DNA from: Planctomycetales bacterium
Lineage (GTDB): Bacteria > Planctomycetota > Planctomycetia > Pirellulales > Pirellulaceae
DNA length: 57,274 nt
Direction of reading: 5' to 3'
Assembly: GCA_020427005.1 (NCBI GenBank)
Contig: JAGQOY010000020.1
Location: forward strand, 1 to 57,274
Shown here in pieces: positions 24,955 through 35,800 of this stretch; position 1 is the stretch's first letter, and every line of letters begins with the position of its first letter. The notes beneath the pieces were generated by a model, which ran no database searches, was not told where the DNA came from, and saw nothing but the letters and a program-made list of their open reading frames with translations. The translations under genes were made by a program, and so were the position numbers.

Positions 24955-25151
24955 TTGGATTTCCATTTTCGCTGGAGTTCGATAACTCGCGATTCCAGAA
25001 GGAATTTCAACCGGGATTCGTAGAGTTCCAGGTCTGATGGACTCTTTGAAATCATTTCCAATACTCCCTGGGCTTCGCGATAACCTGGATCCTCCAAAAG
25101 ATCCGCTAACGCGTTCGGGCCGGTTCCCGATGCTCGAACAAACAAATACAA
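24955..25151 (-). pseudogene. Remnant of PD-(D/E)XK nuclease-family transposase (Rpn-like), C-terminal part
   Basis: About 65 residues read ASGTGPNALADLLEDP, then REAQGVLEMISKSP, then LELYESRLKFLLE. From memory this is the pattern of the C-terminal region in Rpn/PD-(D/E)XK nuclease-family transposases (typically GTDPE..ADLLDDP..EA..VLEMISRTPE). The nuclease domain that should precede it is absent: upstream on the minus strand the frame is not preceded by a start or by family sequence. After residue ~65 the open frame runs on into unrelated sequence overlapping the glycosyltransferase gene. I read it as a truncated relic. Confidence 0.5.
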
Positions 25152-25311
25152 CCATTTTTCCTCTCTGTCAGTGGACGCCTACTGTCAGATTAGGCTTATA
25201 TCTGCGATTTGAAATTTTATCGCAGGGGGCGGAGTGAACGCGCGAATTACTAGGAAATCTTGCGAAGAAGCTGTTGCAGGTTTGCATTACAGGGCCTGTG
25301 ATTCAAGAAGT

Positions 25312-25346
25312 TGGACAGGGATATACAGGATTAACAGGATGATCAG
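25312..25346. repeat. ACAGG 9-bp-period repeat
   Basis: GGACAGGGATATACAGGA is followed by TTAACAGGATGATCAG, which gives ACAGG at roughly 9-bp intervals. Short repeats of this kind (for example ATTAACAGGATTAACAGG) are scattered in many bacterial genomes, usually between genes. No function can be read from it. Confidence 0.6.
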
Positions 25347-25643
25347 CAGTACGTCCCGTGAGCCGAACGTGACGTTGGGCTGCAAATGGTTGAATTCGGA
25401 GCATCAAGTTCATGATGGACAGGTGTCGAGTTCAATGGGGTGCTAAATGTAAGTATCTCGAATTGCATGTTTTCTAGGTGCGATTCTGGCCGAGAAATCG
25501 AAATAGCGTCAAGTGCGTGGGGGCCACCGGTAGCACCAATCACAGCATTGCTAGTCACTCCAATTACGCCTCCGATGCATTTGGTGTCCGTGCCAAGCAC
25601 GGCTGCAAAGGGGTGCAAGATACTGCATGCAAAACGCTACTCC

Positions 25644-25797
25644 CAGTCGCGAAGCGACGACAAATTGGAGCTTCGGATGCAAGTCCGAGGAGAGGAATTG
25701 GAACCTCACCCAGTTGCGAATGCAACGTCAGGCTGGAGCCTCGGATGTAAATCCGAGGAACATTGCACCCACCAGGCAACAGTCGCGAAGCGACGAC
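25644..25797. repeat. Structured ~68-bp repeat, two full copies plus a partial
   Basis: Each unit has a small hairpin followed by a larger one. The small hairpin is GTCGC-GAA-GCGAC at 25646-25658 and again at 25782-25794; in the middle copy (25713-25726) it is GTTGC-GAAT-GCAAC. The larger hairpins are CTTCGGATGCAAGTCCGAGG (25671-25690) and CCTCGGATGTAAATCCGAGG (25739-25758). The copies differ by paired changes that keep both stems (C-G to T-A in the first, G-T against G-C in the second). Unit spacing is 67 and 69 bp. Selection for RNA or DNA structure is likely. Confidence 0.8.
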
Positions 25798-25917
25798 AGG
25801 CGTCAGCCAAGTACCAGCGCATAAGCCAGCATGATTAGACACTCGAACGTAACCGAATCTTTGCTACAATACGAATTGTGATCTCAATTGAAAGAAACGA
25901 TACGCAGGAGTAGCAAC

Positions 25918-26460
25918 TTGAGCATCAGCGCGAAGGGTCCGCCTTGGACTTATGAAGCCTATGCGGGGCTTCCCAGCGACGGCAAGCGCCACGAAATCGT
26001 CGACGGAGATCACTACATGAACCCCGCGCCCAATTTGTATCATCAGACGGTATCCAGGCGTCTGCAATTCCAACTCTACTCAGCAATAGAGCTCAAGGGA
26101 CTGGGCGTCGTATTCGACGCCCCAGTAGATGTACAGCTGACCGATCACGACATCGTCCAACCCGATCTGGTGGTCGTGACCAATAGTAAGCGACACATCA
26201 TGACTCCGACAAAGATCAAGGGTATACCAGATCTGCTTGTCGAGATTCTTTCACCTTCCAATCCCACGCATGACACAGTCACCAAACGCTCAGCCTACGA
26301 GCGCTGTTTAGTGCCCGAGTACTGGATGGTGGATACCGAAGAACATAAGATCGTTCAACTAATCCTAGACGACTTAACCTATCGCGAGAGTCTGGCGACT
26401 GACCAGATCACGATGCACATGCCACCTCATGTTCGCGTCGATCTGACCATGGTATGGTGA
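25918..26460 (+). CDS. Uma2-family PD-(D/E)XK endonuclease-like protein
   Basis: The protein of about 180 residues has the Uma2/DUF820 motifs in order: GPPWTYEAYAGLP, RHEIVDGDHYMNPAP, DIVQPDLVVVTNSK (catalytic Asp), PDLLVEILSPSN (Glu of the EIL motif), then TKRSAYERCLVPEYWMVD. The biological role of these abundant restriction-fold proteins is unknown. They are scattered in planctomycetes and cyanobacteria and may be mobile. I choose the TTG start at 25918, which has GGAG 7 bp upstream. Another TTG at 25888 keeps the frame open but lacks a site. It lies between decayed mobile DNA and the GC-rich region before the RHS gene end. Confidence 0.85.
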   Translation: MSISAKGPPWTYEAYAGLPSDGKRHEIVDGDHYMNPAPNLYHQTVSRRLQFQLYSAIELKGLGVVFDAPVDVQLTDHDIVQPDLVVVTNSKRHIMTPTKIKGIPDLLVEILSPSNPTHDTVTKRSAYERCLVPEYWMVDTEEHKIVQLILDDLTYRESLATDQITMHMPPHVRVDLTMVW

Positions 26461-26860
26461 GGACGCAGTACCGGTCCGCGTGTCAAGTCAGCGTCCGCCC
26501 TGGCCGTAGGTACCGGGTTCTCCGCGTTACCCGGCCTTTCTCGTGAGCCCTTGGCGGTAAGGCACCGAGTTCCGCGCGTCACCGCTTTCCATCGTGAACC
26601 GCGACGCGCAGCGGCCGCGTGTCCACTCAACAACCGCAACGGGAAACCAGATCCTCTGGCGAGCAGGTGGCCGGAATCAGCTCTTCGCAGGGGGAGGCGA
26701 AGCCGCCGGAATGGAGCGGCGGGGTTTCGAGAACGGCGACGATCGCATTGCCGGTGCGGTGAGCCGTGACGCGTGAGCGTTCGGGTTCCTGTCTTCTTGC
26801 GAACAGTGCGCGGCGTTTAAGCTGTGTCGCCGTATCCTCTTTTTGAGACCCGGATGTCGC
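26461..26860. other. GC-rich anonymous segment between Uma2 and RHS genes
   Basis: From 26521 to 26760 the GC content by hand count is about 65-68% per 60-bp line, higher than the flanking sequence looks by eye (not counted). It contains self-similar GGTAAGGCACCGAG/GGTGCGGTGAGCCG-like patches but no open frame with a recognised family, and no perfect inverted repeat. It touches the end of the RHS gene, whose last ~150 bp share the same composition. It may be a small imported fragment, a remnant of the downstream half of an RHS cassette, or a structured non-coding sequence. Confidence 0.5.
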
Positions 26861-29800
26861 CTAAAACGGGCTACGAGACGACGGTCGCGGTTGACCTACG
26901 AATGGGTCGGGCGGTTGCAAACCGGTGTAGGGATTCCAACCCCTGGCAGCCGGGTCCTGGAAAGGTGCGTTGGGAAGGGGGGGGAGGACCGGCGGCAAAG
27001 GTGGGTAGTAAGTAAAGTCAAACTTCGCCGTCGCAATGGCTTCGATCGTGATGGGAACGAATATCCCTGCGAGGCAGCCAATCGTACCACCAATCAACGA
27101 GGCGGATACCGTCGCAGTGCCAGCACGCACGGCCCCTTGGATCGCCTTCTGTCTTGCCAAACCCGGCATGAATTCGGCATACCGACTGACTGCCTCCGCA
27201 TAAGCCGTTACATTCAAAAGACGGCCTGCAGCCTGTCCATAGAACCATCCCAACCCTCCGCTCACGACGCGATTGAGGTTTTCGTTGTTCTTCAGTTTGA
27301 TGGCATCACCCAAGGTATGCCCGATTAGATCACATGCAAGGCCCGGAAGGAGAGACCCGAGTATGGCCGAGAGTGAACCGATTGCAGACTCTTCCGCCGT
27401 AACGGATGTCCCAAGCGGGTCGAGGTAATTCACAGGCGAATTGAAAGCGTAGCGAAAGAGATTCATATCCTGGCCGAGGAAGCCGGTCGGATCCTCGGAC
27501 GTAAATCGACCGTTGTTCGGATCGAATTGTCGCGCTCGAAAATAGAGCGTTCCCCAATTCCGATCGAACTCACGTCCAGCAAACTGAAAACGAGGCATGC
27601 TCGTCAGTTCCTGCCCCATCCGTTCCGTTCCAAAGCTGTCATAAACCGCGAGCGCACCCAGAAGGCTGCCGTCGCTGTCCAACGTGCCGAGTACGCTGCC
27701 GAGAGAATCCTTGAGATACCAGACGACGCCCCGTGCTTCAGTAAAGCTGGCCATCAGGTCATCCAGCCCACTAGCGAATAAGTATCGGACGGTGATGGCA
27801 CCAAGCTGATCATAGTCGGCCCAAGCATGATCGCCAGCATAATTGACGATCGTCACCAATCCATTATCGTCGACTTTGATCCTTCGGTCGAGGATATCGT
27901 ACACATAATTGGATTCATTCAAGACCTGGCCGGAAGCAGATGTCTCCTTCACCCGCACCAATCGCCCCTTGTGATCGTGCGTGTACTCGACACTCGCATT
28001 GGTTGCTACCTCGCGCCGTTGTATTAACCTGCCATTCTTGTCGTAGACGTACGTAAACGTGCCATCAGCCAGCAATTGATTGTTCGGACCGGTCACGTAG
28101 TCGCTGCCGTGCAGGTGCGACGCAAGTCGATTCCCATTCTCATCGTAAGAGTACGATTCATCCGGAATCACGGTATGGGAAACGTTGACTAGTTGTCCTG
28201 CCGAGTCATACGTATATTGACTCGAGTTTCCACTGCTGCGCTGGAATTTGTCGACGAGGCGTCCCAAGGGATCGTAATCGTAGCTGAACTCCTCTAACAG
28301 GACTCCGGCCTCATCGAGGTGCTGCAAGTTTGTCGCGCGATAAGCATCTCCGTACTGCGCGATGGTTCGACTGACCAGTATGCTGCCTTGGGTATCTGCA
28401 AACCGCCGAATCTCACTGACCTCACCTCGGGAGCTATAGTCATACTCGACGCGTACTCCATCCATGCCGGGTCCTCGCCAGACCATTTCCACTGGGCGTC
28501 GTCGACTGTCGTAACTCGATTCAACGGAGAATCCCTGATCATCCGTAACCGAGGTCAGATCGCCCAATTCATCGTATTCATAGTTGAGCACCAGTCGTTT
28601 CTGCAGTGCTGATCCAGCAGTGTCCGTGGTGATGAGTTGATCGAACGTATTGTAGCTGAAAGCAATTGAGCTGAACTGATCGCGCGCGATCAACAATCGG
28701 CCAACGGGATCGTAAGTCCAATCTGCGGAATATACCTCCAGTCCCTTATCATCCAGCCAAGTCTCGCCGACCATACGTCCCAGAGGATCGTAGGAGAAAA
28801 CACGACGCTGCTGTTCCCGATCCACGATGCTTGCCAACCTTCCAATCGAGTCGTATTGGTAAGTCATCGAGTTGCCGAAAGGATCTCGCCGTTCAATCAC
28901 TCGATTCAAGCTGTCGTAAGCAAATTGAGTCACGTTGTTGGCGGGATCGCGTACAGAGATCATGTTTCCGTTGGCGTCATATTCATATTCGCTCACACCT
29001 CCATCGCTTGCTAGGCTGCGAACAACTCGACCGAAGGCATCATACTCGTATCGAATCGACTCCAAGTCCATGCTGTCCATTTCACCTAGTTCGGCATTCT
29101 GCTGACGCTGCAGATATCCTGTCAACAGCGTTCCTTCATAACTGTAAAGCGTCTCCTTGCCCCCTGGTTCGATGACTCGCACCCGCCTGCCCGCAGCGTC
29201 ATAATCGATCGTAGCGGTCTTGCCGAGTTCATCCGTGACCGATGTCAAATTGGTGAGCGAATTGTATTGAAAGGTGACGCGCGAGCCATCCGATTCGATA
29301 ATCGCATTAGGACGACCGCACGGACAACTATCGGAGTGAGAGAACGCGGTAACCATTCCTGAGGAGTCGTCTCTTGCAATCAGTCGCCCCAAGGAATCGT
29401 AGGACAACTTGATCGATGCACCGTTGACACCGACATGAAGCTGCAGCTTGCCACTAGGATCGAAACGGAATGACTCGGCTCGTCCCAACGGATCGGTACC
29501 CTGAATCAAATTGTTGCTCGCATCGTATTCAGTGCGGTATGTCCCTCCCATTGCATCTTCGACAAATGTCAAATTACCGCGCTCGTCGTAGGCAAAAACC
29601 GTCGTAGCAGCATCGGCTGCAATGACACGAGTCTCTAAATCGGGGTTTCTTGGATCCGAGTACTCGTAGCGAGTTCGGTTACCCAATGCGTCCGTTTCCT
29701 CGGTGATGTTTCCTCGTTCATCGTAGCGAAACGCAGTGGTGCTTCCCCTGGCATCGGTCATCGTAAAAAGGAGTTCTTCAGTGCTAAATGCCTGCGACGT

Positions 29801-32800
29801 GCTGTTACTCATGGGATCCACGAGCGATATTAGGCGTCCGCTTAGATCGAATTCTGCATCGAAAATGTTGATTCCTCGAGGATCAACAATCGTATCCAAA
29901 AAATGGGCGGGTGCGTCGAGGTAGGTGTAGCTGGTTGTGTTGCCTACTTGATCGGAGAAGGAAGTGAGGTTGCCGTCTAAGTCGTAGGTGTAGGCTAATG
30001 GATTACCCGCTGGATCGATGATTTGATTAATACGGCCTTGAGGGTTACGGATAAATTCAATGCTGGGGCCGAGGGAGCTGAAGACGCCGTTAGGACGTAC
30101 ATCAATTCGGTTGCCGTTGCGGTCGTGAATGTTGTCTAAGCCGCCGAACTGACCGTACTCATAAACGGTTCCGTCCTTGGTGGTTAAGCGATAGGCGTTG
30201 GGATTAAACGGAGCTCCGTCAAAGCCGTGATAAAAGGCGCCGTTGACTTGCCGAAGCTGTAATTCACCCACGTCGAGCTTGTCGTACACACCGGGATCAG
30301 GTTCAAAATACGCCGACCACGAACCGCCGCCAAAGAGACTGAACTGACGCTGAGGCCTGAATGTAAAGGCGATGCGGCGGCCTGCGGGATTGGTCAGATA
30401 AACGCGAGTTCCGTCGCGGAATGGTGTCGCTGCATGGGGTAAGCCCAATGCCTCCAAGTCGTTGACCGGCAAAGTCTCGCGAATGTTGGGATCGGAAACA
30501 CTCAGCGTCCAACCATAGCCAAAGTCCCCGGACTCGCCGGCGTCTCGCGTGTCGTAAGATCGAGTCACTGTGATCGGAATGCCGGCCACAGGAATGGTGA
30601 GGTCCGTGAAATCCAGCTCGAATTGCCCCAGCTTCAATTGCCCGTCCATGCCGATCGCTAAGGTCTTAGCCGACACGTTGCCGCTCAAGTCCTCAGCTAA
30701 GATGCGAATCACATAATCGTCGTTGTGCAGCATGGTCGGGTCAAAGGTAGCCAACACTTCGTCGACCGCTTGTGTCGTCCGGCGAACCAATTGGTGGTAA
30801 TCCGCATCGGCCTCAATCGGATTGTTGATGTCGACCAAGTCAGCACGGCCGTAATCGACGCGATAGAAGGCCAAGTTGTCGTCGGTCACCGAACCGACAA
30901 TGTCGGTCAAGGTAGTGATGATTGAATTGGCACTGGGTGCCGTGATCGTAATGGTTGGCCCTTGTGTATCGGCTGGATCAAAGACGCGCAGCTGGACGTT
31001 GCTGGTACCTACATTACCGGACGCGTCGCGGGCGGTCGCTTGCAAGTTGTATAACCCAGCTATATTGCCGCGCAAAGTAAGCGAGTTGTTCGCGTCGAGT
31101 ACTTGCGGTACGCCATCCAGGGTCAATTCCAACTGGACGACGCCGACATCGTCGCGAGCTCGCACGACCACCACGCTATCTTGCCCTAGGGCCAGCGGAT
31201 TGGCACTTAGCTGCAACGTGACGATCGGTGCAGTTGTGTCGGGCGTGACTTCCAGGGTGTACGTTTGCGTGACTGTGGCGCCGAATGAATCGGTAACTTG
31301 AATGGTGACCGGATTGGATTCCTCCACACCTGGGGCAGTAGCCCAACGAATTCTTCCAAGGGTGTCGATCTCCATGCCCGCCGGAGCCACCAGCAATTGA
31401 TAAAGCAACTCGTCTCCTTCAGGGTCCGTTACCTGCACATCGTATCGGTAAATGCCCCCCAAAGAGACGCTGGTGGGTGCGACAGAGTCGATCACCGGAG
31501 CTTGGTTGGCGCGTGCTTGCACTGCGAAACGCTGCACGGCGACATTGCCTGAGGTATCGGCAGCTGCAATACGGACCAGATGCGCTCCCACTTGAGCTGC
31601 GCTAGGAGTCCAGTTGATCAGACCGCTGGTCGCGTCGATTTGCATGCCCGCAGGTGATTCAACTAGCGAGAACGTAATCGACTCCGCTTCGGGATCCATG
31701 GCCATGACTTGGTAGCGATATTCGGCGTCGACCCGAGCCTTGAAGATAGCTCGCGACGTAATTATGGGCTCTCGGTTGCGTACCACCTGAGTGACCAGCA
31801 GGTCGAAGGATTGCAGGGAAGAATTACCGTGCGAGTCGCTGACTTCGATCGTGACCCGATGGCTACCCAGTTGGTTCAGTGTCGGTGTCCAACGCACGAT
31901 GCCACGCTCGGAATCGATGGTCATGCCCGTTGGAGCATCGGTTAACGTGTACACCAAAGCATCGTTCTCGGCATCGATCGCATGCACGCCGTAGACGTAG
32001 CGCTCGTCAACTACTGCCTCGCTGGGTGGTCGCGACACGATCATCGGCGCCAAGTTGGTTCCTGAGACAACAAGCGAGAAACTTTGCGAGGTTTCCAGAC
32101 CTGCTGGATCTCTGGCCGAAATGACAAACCGCTGCAAGGACCCGACATGATCCAGAGTCGGAGTCCAGCGAAGTGTACCCAGCCGGCGATCGATCGAGGC
32201 ACCTTGTGGAGCGGCTACAATGGTCCATTCAACCGGGTCGCCATTGGGATCTACGGCTCGCAGATCGTACTCGAACGGACTGCCAAGCGTGGCGCGAAAT
32301 GCAGCGGGTGGTGTGACGATCTGCGGTGCAGAATTGTCATTGACAGAAATAACTTCAACCGTGAAGGTTTGCTGAGTTGAGCCTCCACGACCATCTGTCA
32401 AGCTTAACGTGACGGAATGCGAACCGAGCTGAGCGGTGGTGGGCTCCCAACTCAGGCCGCGCAGCGCAGCATCGAAGGTCATCCCGGTGGGCGCCTGTGT
32501 CAAGCTGATACTCAATGGATCGCCATTGGGATCGTCGGCTTCCAGCAAATAAAACCACAATTGGCCAGCAGCAATCGAACTACGTGGTACCGAGTGTACT
32601 ACCGGAGCAACGTTGGCCGCTGTGTCGACAACTGTCAATGTGAACCGCTGCTCAACAACGCCACCGCGAGCATCCTTGACGGCTACACCAACTTGCACGC
32701 TACCCACTGCACTCGGTGTGAAACTGAGCACCGCACTGGCATCGGCATTATCCAGGGCGGTGAGTACCATGCCATTAGCAGGCGACAACAATTCGAACAT

Positions 32801-35800
32801 CAAGTTGTCGCCGTCGGCATCCTGTGCATCCACGCGGTACTCCCAGGGATTACCAACCGAAGCGGTAGCAATGGGGCTGGACGTAATCACCGGTGCGGTA
32901 TTGCCGGCGTCGACAGTAATCTGGAACGACTGCAACCAAATACCCGAGCTGGTGCCGTCCTTGACGCGGATGACCACTTGTTGCATCCCCGACTGGTCGG
33001 CGCGTGGTTGCCAGCCCACTTGTCCGGTAAGGGGATCGATGACCATGCCATCTGGCGCCAACGGAAGATCGTAGCTCAGCGTATCGCCGTTGGGGTCACG
33101 GGCAACCGCCTCGTACAGCAGTTTAGTACCGACCGAGGCAACTGAAGGTGGAGTGCTAATGAAAAATGGAATGACGTTGTTGGCCAGACTCTGGCCACCG
33201 GCAATGTCAATCGTAAAGGTCTGCGTGGCCTGTCCACCTCGACCATCGATAACCGCCACCGTTACACGTTCCTGTTCGTAGGCCGTACTGGTCACATTCC
33301 ACGTGATTAGCCCGCTAGCCGAATCGATGTCCATGCCCGGCGCGGCATCGAGCAGTTTAAATGACAATATATCGTCGATGGAATCTGAGGCAGTCACCTG
33401 GTAAGTGTAAATACTGCCGACTTGGCCGACGACGATGGGCTGACTAGTGATGGAGGGATCATGATTATCAAAAACCGCCAGCATAAAGCTCTGTACGTCG
33501 ACTCCGCCCCGTGTATCGAGAACTTGGACAATCACCTGGTGCGCTCCCAGGTCGGCCGCGGTGGCATTCCAACTCATCAAGCCGGTAGCATCTATGGTCA
33601 TGCCCACTGGCCCGTCAAGCAATTGGTAGCTGAGTAAGTCGCCATCAGCGTTCAGTGCCAGCACTTGATGTGAAAATGTACCCAGCCGAACCGCATTCGG
33701 TGGTGGGTTGACGATGACTGGCGGAAGATTGCCTGCAGCGGAAGTTACGAGTACAGAAAACGATTGCTGAGCAACTCCACCGTGCCCATCAACTGCTTGA
33801 ATTACAATTGATTGAACGCCGAGCTGCTGGGGTGTTGGCAACCAACTTGTTTGTCCCGTGTTGGCATCGATCGTCAGCCCCAGGGGGCCGGTCAAGATGC
33901 TGAACGTTAATGGCTCGTCATCGGCGTCCACGACGGAGGGTAGGTAGGAATAACCCATACCGACTTCGGCCGTCACGATCGGCAACGTGGTGAAGACGGG
34001 CGCGCGATTGGCTGGTGCCGGACGTGCGGTAATGTTAAAACTTTGTGTGGCGTGGCCAAGACGCTCATCGGAGACTTGCACTTCGACGGCATACACGCCC
34101 GAATCTTCGGCACCAGGGGTCCAGCGCAGCAAGCCAGTCGCTGCGTCAATGGTCATCGAGGCTGGTCCGATAAGCAATTGGAACGAAACGGCGTCACCAT
34201 TAGGATCCAAGGCCTCCACTTGATAAGTGTATTCGCGTTGCAAATCGGCCGATGTGGGCGGCAAGCTCGTGAATTGTGGCGGCTGGTTAAGCTTGCCGTA
34301 GAATAACAATTCGTATGTAAACTGAATTTGATTGGGATTGTAGAACGCTGCCGATAGGAAGCCGGTACGTCCCTGAGGATCGAGAGTTCCGCCAGTCACC
34401 AGACCCGTGAAATCGTAATAGGGAAATCCTTCTGGCGTTACACCATCCGCCCCCCGAACCTGCACCAGTGGATCGCTGATGTTCGCAATGGCGACAATCA
34501 AAGGCGCGTCAGCTGGAAATTGGCCAGTGTTATCAACAGCCGTTTCAGCAAACAACGATTTATCGGAAGCGTTGTAACTGGTTCGCGCGTAGCTTGCGGC
34601 AAAGCTGCCCGTCACGTCGGCGAACTGAGTCCAGTCAACTTGCGTTTCATCCGACTGAATGCCACGGATCACAATCGTATGTGTGGCCGACTGGTTATTC
34701 GAATCGATGACTGTGAACTCGTATTCGTTGTCACCTGGAGCGACAAACAATTGTGCAAAGAAGTTACCCGCTGCATCAACGTTGTTCAGCGGTACGCCAT
34801 TGACGGTGATCAAGTCGATCGTCGCATTGGGAAAATCTGCAGTTGCAAAACCACTGGAAACCAGCGTCGTCCCAGCTGGCACTCTGCTGTCGCTAGTAGG
34901 GCTGACCACCGTAATTTGCGGCGGAGCAGCTCCGATACTCCAATCGATGATGGAATCGTCAAACAATTGTCCGACAGAAGCAGTTACGATATCCCGGCCC
35001 ATGTTGTTGCCGATGTAACTGAACTGCACATTTCCTTGGGCATCGGAAAAGCCAAAACCACGTTGAGGATTCACTCCCGAGACATCGAAGTCAACGCGGA
35101 TTCCCTCAATCGGACTGCCAAGGCTGTCGGCAACGCGTGCATTGAAGAGGATGGAATTGTTAACTTGCGGATGGGCCGCCTCGGGAGTCAGCAGCACAGA
35201 TCCGACGTCGGCCACCGGTGAAAGCGCTTGTCCACCGGTGTAGCCGTACGAGTCGAAACTACCAAAGCCGTAGACGAACACGCCGAAAGGCAGTGGGCCA
35301 GCCAAGCTATAAGAGCCCAGGTCAATCGGAACTTGGGCACCGAAAAAGCCACTGTCGCCGATGAAGGTAAAAAGTGCGGCATCGAGTGCGACTCCATCGA
35401 GTTCGATTTGACCGACGGCCTCGGCTGGTGCTACCAGGTTGATAAAATTGCGATCAAATCGCTCGTTCTCCGGAATGGATTCTTCGGCCGGAGTCGAGAC
35501 AGTGTAGCTACTGAGGAATTGTTCGTAGGGCGGAATGATCACCATGAAGGGGTCGCCCAGGAAGTTGGGATCTCCACCAGTCTGTGATTGGTAGAACTGC
35601 TGCGAATGCGCGTACTGAGCCACCAGAATTGGGCCATTGGACTGGATGTACGCGGCTTGAGTTAATACTTGTTCATGAAACTGGCCACGATTGAGCGTGG
35701 CTACTACGATGCCATCAATCTTGACTTCCGTTCCATCAGATTGAGCCAGGAAGCGAAAGCGATCACCGACCGTCGTTCCCGTTGCCAGCGGAACCGTAAC

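Larger units (their letters stand above)
24804..25917. other. Decayed intergenic stretch of 1.1 kb
   Basis: The region between the glycosyltransferase and Uma2 genes holds a nuclease/transposase remnant (about 24955-25151, minus), a 9-bp-period repeat at 25312-25346 and a structured ~68-bp repeat at 25644-25797. Short open frames exist on both strands but none carries a recognised domain or a good ribosome-binding site. It looks like a graveyard of mobile DNA. Confidence 0.6.

Noticed and set aside
24491..24985. 164-residue open frame overlapping the glycosyltransferase gene
   Set aside because: It is a frame-shifted shadow of the glycosyltransferase gene and continues into decayed sequence.
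26461..26860. Diversity-generating retroelement template or variable repeat
   Set aside because: There is no reverse transcriptase gene and no adenine-rich AAC-type template, and no second copy was seen in the window.
26843..27328. Plus-strand open frame over the RHS end as a possible immunity gene
   Set aside because: It is mostly antisense to the RHS tip, is basic and low-complexity, and has no ribosome-binding site.
32417..33145. 242-residue plus-strand open frame inside the RHS gene
   Set aside because: It is the antisense of the He_PIG repeat coding region and shows no protein family pattern.
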